Positions 42,245 to 50,973 of a stretch of DNA of 64,000 nt are shown one piece after another. The DNA comes from JALZKA01 sp963715405 (GTDB lineage Bacteria; Actinomycetota; Thermoleophilia; Solirubrobacterales; 70-9). Location of the stretch: the NCBI GenBank assembly GCA_963715405.1, contig OY970239.1, positions 62,001-126,000 of the forward strand, written 5' to 3'. The notes below the pieces were generated by a model, which saw only the letters and a list, made by a program, of their open reading frames with translations, did no database searches and was not told the origin of the DNA. The position numbers were made by a program, and so were the translations under genes. The number at the start of each line of letters is the position of its first letter. Position 1 is the first letter of the stretch.

Positions 42245-43042
42245 TCCGAGTCGCCTGGGCCGGGGTCTGCCTTGGGGTCTGACACCTCTATTCCGGATGG
42301 TCCGGCTTGCCGCGGGAGTTGCGGGGTGTCTGACCCCTCAGTCGCCTCGGCCTCGGCGTCCTCCTTGCCCGGCGCCTCATGGCTCAGGTCCGCCACAAAC
42401 TCCGCCATGCGCTCCTCGAGGGTCCGCTCGCCCACGCCGGGTACGAGGCCTCCGATCATGATCCCGAAGGCGGCCCCGGCCAGAACGTCGGAGGGGTAGT
42501 GCATGCCGAGGTAGGGGCGCGAGAGGCAGATCGCGGACGCGAGCGCGTAGAGCGGTACCCGGGTTCGCGGGTCGACTCGGCCGAATGCGGTCGCCGCGGC
42601 CATCGACGACGTCGAGTGCGCCGAGGGAAACGAAAGCTTGGACGGCGCTTTGGCAAGCGGGGGGTGATCCTCGATCAAGGGGCGCTGGCGCCCGAACGAT
42701 GAGCTTGAGCCCGTAGTTGGCGATCACCGCGCCCGGTCCGGTGGCCGCGCCGATGAGCCATCGGGCACGCCGCGCGCGATCGGTTGCCGCGCCCGCGAGC
42801 CCGATCGCGACCCAGACAGCCGCCGACTCGCCGATCAGCCCCAGACTTTTTCCGATCGCCTCGGTCGCTGGGTCGTGAGGCGCCTTTGTTCGCAGGAATC
42901 GAAGCACGGCCTGGTCGGCGGCCCCGAGCGTGCCGAGGACGCCGGGCTTCTTCGCGGGCGGGCGCCCGGCGCGAAGCCTCGCGAGGAGCCAGTCGATCCT
43001 CCGCTCCGGTTCTGTCTTTCTCCAGGGGCTCCGCACGGGCAC
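42241..43042 (-). pseudogene. PAP2-family phosphatase with a one-base frameshift
   Basis: Two frames join into one membrane phosphatase of the PAP2/undecaprenyl-pyrophosphatase type. The upstream frame supplies membrane helices (SAAVWVAIGLAGAATD...ARWLIGAATGPGAVIANYGLKLIVR). The downstream frame supplies RPLIEDHPPLAKAPSKLSFPSAHSTSSMAAATAF and RPYLGMHYPSDVLAGAAFG, the KxxxxxxRP-PSGH-SRxxxxxHxxxD signature with the two catalytic His. One extra base in the CCC at 42691-42693 breaks it. The start is a GTG at 43042 or 43036. The C-terminus (TEGSDTPQL...IEVSDPKADPG) runs through a REP palindrome pair. It would dephosphorylate a lipid phosphate and follows the cardiolipin synthase gene. Confidence 0.8.
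42274..42337. repeat. REP-like palindrome pair
   Basis: GGGGTCTGACACCT (42274-42287) and GGGGTGTCTGACCCC (42323-42337), 49 bases apart, inside the 3' end of the PAP2 gene. They are imperfect copies of the GGKGYCAGRCMCC family in opposite senses. Confidence 0.8.
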
Positions 43043-43073
43043 GCGAGGATACGTGGGAGGGTGGACCCGTGGC

Positions 43074-44386
43074 CTAAAGCTCGCGGCGAAACAACGCGCA
43101 TGGACGTCTCGGCCGCCCGCCGCCGTGGGCCGCGCGCGGCCCAGCGCTCCGTCGTGATCTCCGTCGGAGCGCTCGATGTCCCGCTCGAATTGCTCGGTGA
43201 GAAGCGAGGCGAAGTGCTCGTCCCAGACCCCGACCATGATCTCGTCGTGAAGCTGGAACGAGCGGTTGTCGAAATTGACCGTCCCGACCGAGGACCAGCA
43301 GCCATCCACCGTTAGCGATTTCGCGTGGAGCATCGTCGGCTGGTATTCGAAGATGCGGGCGCCTGCTTCGAGGAGCTGGGCGTAGGAGTCGCGGCCGGCG
43401 ACGCGGACGAACTCCTTGTCGATGTGGGGACCGGGAACGAGAATTCGAACGGCGGCCCCTCGCTCGGCCGCTTCAGCGAGTGCCTCTGTGAACGCCGGAC
43501 GCGGCACGAAGTAGGCGGCGGTAAGGTCGAGCGACTTCCGGGCCGAAGCGATCGCGAGGTAGTAGAGGGTCTCGACGTTCGTGTCTCCAACGCCGGACTT
43601 GGAGCGCACGAGCTGAACCTTGCCTCCGGCCGAGCCGGGCTCGAGGTGGGGCAGGTACCTCTCGCCGGAGAGGACCTCACCGGTCGCCTCGAGCCAGTGC
43701 TCGCTGAAGCAGCCTTGGAGGTGGCGAACGACGGGGCCCTTGAGGCGCACGTGGGTGTCCCGCCAGTGGTGCTCGTCCTCGGCATCGCCGGTCCACTCAT
43801 CGGCGATCCCGACTCCGCCCGTCATCCCGACGCTGCCGTCGGCGACCAGGACCCGCCGGTGCGAGCGGTTGGCGAGACGCCGCATCGTGTACGGGCGAAT
43901 CGGGCGGAAGCGATGAACCGTTGCACCCGCCTCCCGCATGCGATCGATTTGGGTCGAGTCCATCTGAATCGAGCCGAGCGCATCCAGGAGCACCTTCACC
44001 TCAACGCCGGCACGAGCCCGCTTGCAGAGCGCTTCGGCGAGCTCCGACGTGATGTCTCCACGCCAATAGACGTAGGTCTCGAAGGTGAGCGTCCGCTCGG
44101 CACTTTCGATGGTCTCCATGATCGCCGGGAAGATCTGATCGCCGTTGACGAAGAGCTCCACCTCCGATCCCTCCGAGATCGGCGCACCGCACAGTGCCTC
44201 GGCGGCGCGAAGGAAGTCCGGCGAGTCGACCTCGAGGCTCGTTCCGAGGTCGTATCCGAACGCGCCCTCGCGGCGATGGCGGAGGCTGTCGGAGACGTAC
44301 CAGGTGATCCCCGCCGTGGCGAGGGCGGCAGGCCAGGCCCAGCGCGCTGAGGAGCGCTTGGGCTCTCGCCGGACGAAGTGCTGCAC
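43074..44386 (-). CDS. cls: Cardiolipin synthase-type phospholipase D (frameshift near the 3' end)
   Basis: About 435 residues from GTG 44386, with GAGG 8 bases upstream. An N-terminal membrane helix (WAWPAALATAGITWYVSDSL) leads to two phospholipase D sites: SHRRVLVADGSVGMTGG (first, with Arg where Lys is usual) and MLHAKSLTVDGCWSSVGTVNFDNRS (second, complete HxKxxxxD). It joins two phosphatidylglycerols, or PG and CDP-DAG, to cardiolipin. The family tail EITTERWAARGPRRRAAE is found only in the next frame, so one extra base at about 43162 is likely; a further base may be lost before the TAG at 43074. It is second in a dagK-cls-PAP2 operon. Confidence 0.85.
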
Positions 44387-44395
44387 TTGGAAGCC

Positions 44396-45235
44396 TCATC
44401 CGACTACTACTTCGACGGCCTCGGGATCGACCTTGAAGGTGACGCTGCCGGATTCGACGAGCTCGCCGTCCACGTTCCAGGGCTCGACGCGGTCGAGGGC
44501 GACCTCGGCCACAGCGCAGCGGACCTTGGCGACGCCGGTCTGCTCGCCGATCCCGCCACGGCGAAGGCCGTACGCACGATGGGCGAGGCGTAAGCGCGAT
44601 CCCGCCTCGATAACGACCACGTCGAGCATTCGGTCGGCCAGGTTCGTTTCGATCGAGGAGCCTCCCCCGAAAGCTCCCGAGCAGGCGATCGTCACCTGCC
44701 AAGCCTCACCGGCGTGAACCTCATCGCCGTCGCACGTGATCGCGCAGGCGACGGGTTTCGCGCCCATGCCCGCGCGCACCGCGCCGACTGCGTAGGCGAG
44801 CGGGCCGAGCACTCTCTTCAGGCCATGCGCGTGCTCCGCAGCCGCCGGGGGGAGCCCCAAGCTGGCCACGTTCAAGAAGGGCCGCCCGCCCATCCGCCCG
44901 ACGTCCAGGCGCCTCGTGCGCTTACCTTCTGCGGCCAGCTCGCACGCCTCGCCGGGCTCGCGGGGAATTCCGAGCTCGCGCGCGAAATCGTTCGCGGTGC
45001 CGGTGGGGATGACCGCAAGCGGAATGCCCGCACTCGCCGCCGGCGCTGCAACGCAGGCGAGAGAGCCGTCGCCGCCCGCTACGACGAGGCCGTCGGGTCC
45101 GGACGCCACGGCGTCGGCGGCGTCGCCCAGATCGAACTCCCGCACCTCCAGCCCGTGCTCGCGAAGGCAGGCGGCCACACTCTCGGCATCACCTGAGCCC
45201 GAGTCGGGGTTCGCGAGCAGGGCAACGGAACGCAC
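44396..45235 (-). CDS. Diacylglycerol kinase-family lipid kinase
   Basis: Encodes 279 residues from GTG 45235 (MRSVALLANPDSGSGDAESV); TTG 45265 is possible. The DAGK catalytic domain is clear: LVVAGGDGSLACVA (GGDG nucleotide site), LAVIPTGTANDFARELGIP, and VGRMGGRPFLNVASLG. The C-terminal beta domain ends VEPWNVDGELVESGSVTF, with the typical 'DGE' that closes the active site. It phosphorylates diacylglycerol, sphingosine or an undecaprenol-like lipid at the membrane. Its stop lies 9 bases before the cls start. It is divergent from the membrane protein at 45282 with 46 bases between. Confidence 0.92.
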   Translation of the reverse strand: MRSVALLANPDSGSGDAESVAACLREHGLEVREFDLGDAADAVASGPDGLVVAGGDGSLACVAAPAASAGIPLAVIPTGTANDFARELGIPREPGEACELAAEGKRTRRLDVGRMGGRPFLNVASLGLPPAAAEHAHGLKRVLGPLAYAVGAVRAGMGAKPVACAITCDGDEVHAGEAWQVTIACSGAFGGGSSIETNLADRMLDVVVIEAGSRLRLAHRAYGLRRGGIGEQTGVAKVRCAVAEVALDRVEPWNVDGELVESGSVTFKVDPEAVEVVVG

Positions 45236-45281
45236 GCTCGAAACGCTACTGGCGCGCGATCCCAATACGGTCCCACCCGCG

Positions 45282-46370
45282 ATGGGAGCTGCCGAGGATT
45301 TACGTCTGCACGACTACGAGGAGGGCTTTTACAGAGCGGGGCTGCCGTTGTTCATCGCCGATCGATCCGCCGCCACGGACGTCTTCAACCGGGCGGCGCC
45401 CTTGATCGCGTTCGTTTTCCTGGCCGAAGTATTGGGTGCGCTCAACCTGGACTGGTCGCCGCTCGCGAACGTTGCCGCGGTTGGGGGCGCGCTCGCGCTG
45501 TTTCTCTTCGGAATCGTCGCACTCAACCGCTCGCGCGGGCGCCCGCCGATCGCGATTCCCGAGGACGTCGGGCCTGTGGAGCTCGCGGGGTTCGTACTCG
45601 TGCCCGCGATCCTGCCCTTGGTCTTCGGCGGTCAGTGGCTGAGCGCGCTCGCGACGGCGCTTGGAAACGTGCTGCTCCTCGGGCTCATCTATGCCGTTGT
45701 CGGGCTCGGCCTGATCTCGATCGTGCGCTGGACGATGGGCCGGCTGGTAGGCCAGCTTCGCGCTTCGCTTGCACTGCTTGCGAGGGCGATTCCGCTCCTC
45801 ATGATCTTCTCGGTGGTCCTGTTCTTGACCAACGAGGTCTGGCAGGTGTTCTCGAGCGTCGAGCTTGCCTCTCTCGCGATCCTGACCGGGCTCTTCGTCG
45901 TTCTCGGAGCAAGCTTCCTAGTCGCGCGGATTCCCCACGAGGTCAAGCAGCTCGAGCGGGAGGCGGACACATCGGCGCCTCCGCTCGATCGCCGCGAGCG
46001 CCTCAACGTGGGGCTCGTCATGTTCGTGAGCCAGGCGCTCCAGGTCCTCGCCGTGAGCCTTGCGATCGGGGGCTTCTTCGTGGCGCTCGGCGTCTTGGCC
46101 GTCGATCCCGCCATCACCGCAGACTGGGTCGGATCCGAGCCGAACGCTCTGGTCGAGTTCGACCTCTTCGGCCACGCCGCGATCATGAGCGAGGAGCTTT
46201 TGCGCGTCGCCGGCGCGATCGCCGCATTCACCGGCCTCTATTTTGCGGTCTCGATGCTCACCGATGACGTCTACCGGCGTGAGTTCTTGACCGAGCTCAC
46301 GGCTGAGATGCGCGAGAGCCTCTGCGAGCGCGCCGAGTACCTGCGGCTGCGGGGCGCCGGCACCACATAG
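45282..46370 (+). CDS. Multispan membrane protein, unknown
   Basis: Encodes 362 residues from ATG 45282 (MGAAEDLRLHDYEEGFYRAG). Seven to eight membrane segments can be seen, including LIAFVFLAEVLGALNL, VAAVGGALALFLFGIVAL, LAGFVLVPAILPLVFGG, VLLLGLIYAVVGLGLISIV, AIPLLMIFSVVLFLTNEVW, LASLAILTGLFVVLGASFLV and QALQVLAVSLAIGGFFVALGVLAV. A charged cytoplasmic loop (RIPHEVKQLEREADTS) separates them. No family is recognised. The stop lies one base before the acyl-CoA ligase start, so they form an operon. Confidence 0.8.
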   Translation: MGAAEDLRLHDYEEGFYRAGLPLFIADRSAATDVFNRAAPLIAFVFLAEVLGALNLDWSPLANVAAVGGALALFLFGIVALNRSRGRPPIAIPEDVGPVELAGFVLVPAILPLVFGGQWLSALATALGNVLLLGLIYAVVGLGLISIVRWTMGRLVGQLRASLALLARAIPLLMIFSVVLFLTNEVWQVFSSVELASLAILTGLFVVLGASFLVARIPHEVKQLEREADTSAPPLDRRERLNVGLVMFVSQALQVLAVSLAIGGFFVALGVLAVDPAITADWVGSEPNALVEFDLFGHAAIMSEELLRVAGAIAAFTGLYFAVSMLTDDVYRREFLTELTAEMRESLCERAEYLRLRGAGTT

Positions 46371-46371
46371 G

Positions 46372-47904
46372 GTGCGGGTCATGGACTATCCCGAGACCGA
46401 CGTCACTTCATTCGTCCTCGAGCGGGCCTCTGAGCTCGGGGACAAGCCCGCGCTGATCGACGGTCCGACCGGCCGCACGATCACGTACGCCGAGCTGGAA
46501 CGGGCAACCCGCGCCCTTGCCGCGGGGCTCGCGGCTCGCGGTTTCGAGCCCGGCGACTCGCTTTGCGTCTTTATGCCGAACCTGCCGGAGTACGCGATCG
46601 CCTTCCATGGCGTCGCACGCGCGGGCGGGCGAGCCTCCACGGCCAACCCGCTCTACACGGCGCGCGAGCTCCAGCACCAGCTCGAGGACTCGGGCTCGAA
46701 ATTCATGCTGACCATCCCGCAGTTCATGGACACGGCCAAGAAGGCGGCCGAGGCGGCGGGCATCGAGGAGATCTTCGTCGTCGGCGAGGCAGAAGACGGC
46801 GCCACCGCGCTGTCCGACCTCATGGGCGATCCAGCCGATGCGCCGGAGGTTGAGGTCTCCGCCGAGGATCTCGCCGTCCTGCCGTACTCGAGCGGGACCA
46901 CCGGCCTGCCGAAGGGCGTGATGCTGACCCATGAGAACCTCGTCGCGAACCTGATCCAGATCCAGGAGGCGTTCGGGATCGAAGAGGGAGACGTCCTGGT
47001 CGGCGTCCTTCCCTTCTTCCACATCTACGGGCAAACCGTGATCATGAACCAGGGCCTTCGGGCAGGGGCGACGATCGTCTCGATGCCGCGGTTCGACCTC
47101 GACCAGTTCCTCGATTTGATCCAGGAGCACGGCGTCTCCCTGGTCTACGTGGTGCCGCCCATCGCGCTGGCCCTGGCAAAGCACCCCGCGGTCGACGAGC
47201 GCGACCTCTCGTCGATCAAGACGATCATGTCCGGCGCTGCTCCCCTTGGCGCCGAGCTCGCAGACAAGGTCGCCGAGCGCCTCGACTGCAACGTGATCCA
47301 GGGCTACGGGATGACGGAGACGAGCCCCGTCACCCACATCGTCCGGCCCGACGGCGAGAACCGCGCGGGGTCGATCGGTATGGAGCTCTCAGACACCGAG
47401 TGCCGGATCGTCGACGTCGAGAGCGGCGAGGATGTGGCCGAGGGCGAGCGCGGCGAGCTCCTGATCCGCGGGCCCCAGGTGATGGCGGGCTACCTCAATA
47501 ACGACGAGGCGACGTCAAGCACCATCGACGACGACGGCTGGCTCCACACGGGCGACATCGCGACCCGTGACGAGGACGGCTTCTACTTCATCGTCGACCG
47601 GCTGAAGGAGCTCATCAAGTACAAGGGCTTCCAGGTTCCGCCCGCAGAGCTCGAGTCGATCCTGATCAACCACGACGACGTCGCCGACGTGGCGGTGATC
47701 GGAGTTCCCGACGAGGACGCGGGCGAGATCCCCAAGGCCTACGTCGTTGCCGCGGGTGACGCCGAGCTCGACCACGACGCGCTCATGGACTACGTCGCAG
47801 AGCAGGTCTCGCCGCAGAAGAAGGTGCGCCTGATCGAGGAAATCGACGAGATCCCGAAGTCGGCCTCCGGCAAGATCCTCCGCCGCGAGCTCAGGGACCG
47901 GTAG
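46372..47904 (+). CDS. Acyl-CoA synthetase / 4-coumarate-CoA ligase-like
   Basis: Encodes up to 510 residues of the ANL (AMP-binding) superfamily. Motifs: LPYSSGTTGLPKGVMLTHENL (P-loop), VIQGYGMTETSPVTH, GWLHTGDIATRDEDGFYFIVDRLKELIKYKG and PKSASGKILRRELRDR with the adenylation Lys. It activates a carboxylic acid to acyl-AMP and then acyl-CoA. Order and length match the 4-coumarate/long-chain-like group, but substrate needs experiment. The start is GTG 46372 or ATG 46381 (MDYPETDVTSF). It lies one base behind the membrane protein gene. Confidence 0.94.
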   Translation: MRVMDYPETDVTSFVLERASELGDKPALIDGPTGRTITYAELERATRALAAGLAARGFEPGDSLCVFMPNLPEYAIAFHGVARAGGRASTANPLYTARELQHQLEDSGSKFMLTIPQFMDTAKKAAEAAGIEEIFVVGEAEDGATALSDLMGDPADAPEVEVSAEDLAVLPYSSGTTGLPKGVMLTHENLVANLIQIQEAFGIEEGDVLVGVLPFFHIYGQTVIMNQGLRAGATIVSMPRFDLDQFLDLIQEHGVSLVYVVPPIALALAKHPAVDERDLSSIKTIMSGAAPLGAELADKVAERLDCNVIQGYGMTETSPVTHIVRPDGENRAGSIGMELSDTECRIVDVESGEDVAEGERGELLIRGPQVMAGYLNNDEATSSTIDDDGWLHTGDIATRDEDGFYFIVDRLKELIKYKGFQVPPAELESILINHDDVADVAVIGVPDEDAGEIPKAYVVAAGDAELDHDALMDYVAEQVSPQKKVRLIEEIDEIPKSASGKILRRELRDR

Positions 47905-47908
47905 TGCT

Positions 47909-48698
47909 CTAGCCGTTCAGACAGACGGCGTAGGCCCTCAAGGTGTAGGCGTCGTCGGTCGATGCGTTGGATCCTGCCACCACCCAAGTGCGTGGGTTGA
48001 GCGTTTGGCTTTCGGGGCGGCTGGTGTCGACGGTAATGAAGCTTCCGCCAGTTCCGGTGAACCCACCCGAGATGAGTGCGGCGCCCTTGGGGCACGTCGC
48101 GTTGACGTTATCCCGCTCGAGCTCACTGAGAGTCGTAGAAGCTGAAACATGGGTGATCGAGCCGAGCTCGCCGGCGCGGACCGCGTCGTTCTGAATCTCT
48201 TCCGCGCCGACCGTGTTAAAGCCGATCTCCGACGAGCCGACCGCGTTGGTGGCGATCTTCGACGAGCTGACCGCGTCCGGGGCGATCTCAGAGCCGCCAA
48301 CCGCGCCGCCGGCGATCTCGTCTGAGGAGACCGCGTCGGGCGCGATCTCAAGCGGGCCGACCCCGTTGGTAGCGATCTCCGCCGTGCCGACCGCACTGGT
48401 GCCGATCTCCGCCGCGCCGACCGCGTTGGTGCCGATCTCCGACGAGAAGACCGAGTCGGTGGCGATCTCGGGCTGTCTGACGGAATCCGGCGCGAGATCG
48501 TCTGAACTCAGTGCTCTCGTCCAGGACATCCGCGGTCTTGACTTCCTGATTCGCGATGTGCCGCGACTCAACCGCGTTGTTGGCGATTTCGTCGGAGCCG
48601 ACGAGCTGACCCGCCGCATAGGCGCTCGTGCCGCCGAGGGCGATCATGAGGGCGAGGGTGGACGTGACGTTCGAATAGCTGAGCTTTGGCCTGGTCAT
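47909..48698 (-). pseudogene. Secreted decapeptide-repeat protein with a frameshift
   Basis: Read in two frames, it gives about 260 residues. The first (ATG 48698) has a signal segment, MTRPKLSYSNVTSTLALMIAL then GGTSAYAAGQL, and an opening repeat (SDEIANNAVESRHIANQEVKTADV). At about 48515 the frame shifts to ALSSDDLAPDSVRQPEIATD and then to nine or so units of ten residues of the form AVGxxEIxxN/D. The C-terminal part (SITHVSASTTLSELERD...CPKGAALISGGFTG...AYTLRAYAVCLNG) is strand-rich with two cysteines. One extra base at 48515 or two lost nearby explain the break. The family is a recurrent, uncharacterised actinobacterial exported one. A second member is at 53179. Confidence 0.75.
48190..48480 (-). 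repeat. 30-bp tandem repeats encoding decapeptides
   Basis: About nine degenerate 30-base units, each containing GCGATCTC or GCCGATCTCC-like blocks on the plus strand, encode repeating AVGxxEIxxN. The units differ by substitutions but keep length, so the array is coding and selected rather than a neutral satellite. Confidence 0.8.
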
Positions 48699-48761
48699 CG
48701 GTCTCCTCCAGAGGTCGCGGTCTGACCGCGACCCTACACCTCGCCGGGAGGCTTTGTGCCG

Positions 48762-48983
48762 CTAACCCGAGAAGCCGATGCCGCGCGCCGGATCGGCGAC
48801 GCGGATGAAGACGACGGTCGCGAGATTGAGGGCGACGCTGCCCTCCTGAGTCTTCAGGTCGTGCCAGCCCTGCCCGGACTCGACGGTCTTCCGCAGCTCG
48901 GCTAGATCCTTCTCGGAGAGCTTCACAGAGAGGACCTGCCCGATCCCGAACCCGATCTCGACCTTTGTCAGCTCTTCTGCCAT
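48762..48983 (-). CDS. Small DUF3107-like protein
   Basis: Encodes 73 residues: MAEELTKVEIGFGIGQVLSVKL, SEKDLAELRKTVESGQGWHDLKTQ and VALNLATVVFIRVADPARGIGFSG. Two beta strands, a helix, and a final strand pattern with the 'VADPARGIGF' end resemble the small DUF3107 proteins of actinobacteria, whose function is unknown. It is likely cytoplasmic. It lies 5 bases after the methylmalonyl-CoA epimerase gene on the same strand, so it belongs to that operon. Confidence 0.7.
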   Translation of the reverse strand: MAEELTKVEIGFGIGQVLSVKLSEKDLAELRKTVESGQGWHDLKTQEGSVALNLATVVFIRVADPARGIGFSG

Positions 48984-48988
48984 GGTGT

Positions 48989-49399
48989 TCAGTGTCCCTT
49001 CGCGGGTTCGACGATCTCGGTCAGGACCCCGCCCGTCGAGCGGGGGTGAAGGAAGGCGACGCGGCTCTCGCGGATGCCGGTGCGAGGCTCGGCGTCGATC
49101 AACTCCAGGCCGGCCTCGGCGAGCTTTGCGAGCGTCGCGTTGATATCGGAGACCCGGTAGGCGACGTGATGGAGGCCTGGGCCTTTGCGCTCCAGGAACT
49201 TGCCCACCGGCGTCTCGGGCCCAAGGGGGCTCAGGAGCTCGACATGGCAGTCGCCAACGTCCAGAAGGACCGCTTCGACCCCCTGCTCCTCCACGGTCTC
49301 GCGATGTGCGACGGGCATCTCCATCGAGCCTTCATAGAGAGCCAACGATGCCTCGAGGTCATCGGTGGCGACGCCGATGTGATCGATCAGCCCGAACAT
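48989..49399 (-). CDS. mce: Methylmalonyl-CoA epimerase
   Basis: Encodes 136 residues of the VOC fold. IDHIGVATDDLEASLALYEG supplies the first metal His, VELLSPLGPETPVGKFLE the first Glu, GLHHVAYRVSDINATLAKLAEAG the second His pair, and GGVLTEIVEP the last Glu. These match methylmalonyl-CoA epimerase, which converts (2R)- and (2S)-methylmalonyl-CoA in propionate and branched-chain catabolism. The mutase is not in the window. It follows the FtsH-like gene after 14 bases on the same strand. Confidence 0.9.
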   Translation of the reverse strand: MFGLIDHIGVATDDLEASLALYEGSMEMPVAHRETVEEQGVEAVLLDVGDCHVELLSPLGPETPVGKFLERKGPGLHHVAYRVSDINATLAKLAEAGLELIDAEPRTGIRESRVAFLHPRSTGGVLTEIVEPAKGH

Positions 49400-49413
49400 C
49401 GGGCCGAGTCTAT

Positions 49414-50973
49414 TTAGGGGCTCTGCTCCGACTCTTCAGTCGCGTAGACCTCGGCAGGCAGTGAGACTTCGGTCTCTGGGTGCTGTTCCTCGGTCTCGGA
49501 ACGGCTTTCGCGGTGGGCCGCCATGATCTCCTTGATCTCGTCGTGCTCGATCATCTCGTTCTCGAGCAGGCGCTCGGCGACGAGATCGAGCAAATCGCGG
49601 TGATCCGAGAGCAGCTGGTGGGCGCCGCGATAGGCCTCCTCGGCGATCGCCTGCACCTCCTCGTCGCGGATCGCGCGGAGAGCCTCAGAGACGGTGAAGT
49701 CGTCGGTCGGCACCTGGTGGGAGCGGATGTGCGTTCCCATCGCATAGTCGTGGACCATCGAGCGTGCGATGGCGGTGACGCGCTTGAGGTCGTCCGAGGC
49801 GCCGGTCGTGATGCGACCGAAGGTGATTTGCTCAGCGACGCGCCCGGCGAGGAGAACCTTCATGTAGTCGATCAGCTCCTGGCGCGTCTTGAGATAGCGA
49901 TCCTCCTGGGGCAGGTTGAGGGTGTAGCCGAGCGCCTTCCCCCGAGGCACGATCGAGACCTTCTGGACCTTGTCGACCGAAGGTAGGAGCTCCGAGGCGA
50001 TGGCGTGACCCGCCTCGTGCCACGCGATCACCTGCTTTTCCTGGTCGGTGATGATCTTTCGCGACTCGAGGCCGGCGACCACTCGCTCGAGGGCGTTGTC
50101 GAAGTCGGCCTGCACGATGAACTCGCGTTGGGCGCGGCCGGCCAGGATCGCAGCCTCGTTCGCCAGGTTCGCGAGGTCGGCGCCCGTGAGGCCCGAGCCG
50201 TGGCGGGCGACCCGGTCCAGGCTCACGTCCTGGCCGAGCGGCTTGTTCTGCGTATGGACCTTCAGGATCTCGACTCGCCCTCTGCGGTCGGGGGGCGGTA
50301 CGAAGACCTGGCGATCGAAGCGACCTGGCCGGAGCAGCGCCTTGTCGAGCTTCTCCAGGAGGTTCGAGGCGGCCATGACGACGACGTTGTCTTGTGAGTT
50401 GAAGCCGTCCATCTCGACCAGAAGCTGGTTGAGCGTCTGGTCGCGCTCGCCTGAGACGTCGGAGCCGCGCTCCGCGCCGACGGCGTCCAGCTCGTCGATG
50501 AAGACGATCGCGGGTGCGGCTTCGCGCGCTTCCTTGAAGAGACGGCGGATGCGCGCGGCACCGAGCCCCGCAAACATCTCAATGAACGAGGATGCGGACT
50601 GGGAGAGGAACGTCGCTCCCGACTCGTGAGCCACCGCCTTGGCCAGGAGCGTCTTGCCCGTGCCCGGAGGGCCGTGGAGAAGGATGCCCTTCGGCACCTT
50701 CGCGCCCAGGCGCTTGAACCGCTTTGGATCCGAGAGGAACTCGACGATCTCGCGGAGCTCGTCCTTCGTCTCGTCGACTCCGGCGACGTCGTCGAAAGTC
50801 ACGGTCTGCTTCGACTTCGAGCTGATCTCCTGCGGCTTCGTCCGCGGCATCAGCTTGATGGTCTGCCACATGAAGTAGCAAATGACCGTCAGAATCAGAA
50901 CGGGCGCCCAGAGGGGAACGTAACGCTCTATTTCCTCATATCCGAAGGCGAGTGGCAGAAGGGAAAGGCTCAT
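49414..50973 (-). CDS. FtsH-family AAA metalloprotease, short form without periplasmic domain
   Basis: Encodes 519 residues against about 650 for FtsH. A single membrane segment (VPLWAPVLILTVICYFMWQTI, residues 18-38) replaces the usual two helices and the periplasmic domain. The AAA core follows: LLHGPPGTGKTLLAKAVA, FIDELDAVGAERG and RPGRFDRQVFVPPPDRRGR. The Zn protease has VIAWHEAGHAIASEL and the distant Asp in TGASDDLKRVTAIA. The pore loop is FIEMFAGLGAARIRRLF. It degrades membrane or cytosolic proteins. The start overlaps the DUF1385 stop (ATGA). The long acidic C-tail resembles FtsH. Confidence 0.94.
   Translation of the reverse strand: MSLSLLPLAFGYEEIERYVPLWAPVLILTVICYFMWQTIKLMPRTKPQEISSKSKQTVTFDDVAGVDETKDELREIVEFLSDPKRFKRLGAKVPKGILLHGPPGTGKTLLAKAVAHESGATFLSQSASSFIEMFAGLGAARIRRLFKEAREAAPAIVFIDELDAVGAERGSDVSGERDQTLNQLLVEMDGFNSQDNVVVMAASNLLEKLDKALLRPGRFDRQVFVPPPDRRGRVEILKVHTQNKPLGQDVSLDRVARHGSGLTGADLANLANEAAILAGRAQREFIVQADFDNALERVVAGLESRKIITDQEKQVIAWHEAGHAIASELLPSVDKVQKVSIVPRGKALGYTLNLPQEDRYLKTRQELIDYMKVLLAGRVAEQITFGRITTGASDDLKRVTAIARSMVHDYAMGTHIRSHQVPTDDFTVSEALRAIRDEEVQAIAEEAYRGAHQLLSDHRDLLDLVAERLLENEMIEHDEIKEIMAAHRESRSETEEQHPETEVSLPAEVYATEESEQSP

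Noticed and set aside
48180..48480. CRISPR array
   Set aside because: Units are directly adjacent with no spacers and encode protein; no cas gene is present.
48190..48530. Phase variation by the 30-bp repeats
   Set aside because: Unit length is a multiple of three, so copy change would not alter the frame; the break at 48515 lies outside the repeats.
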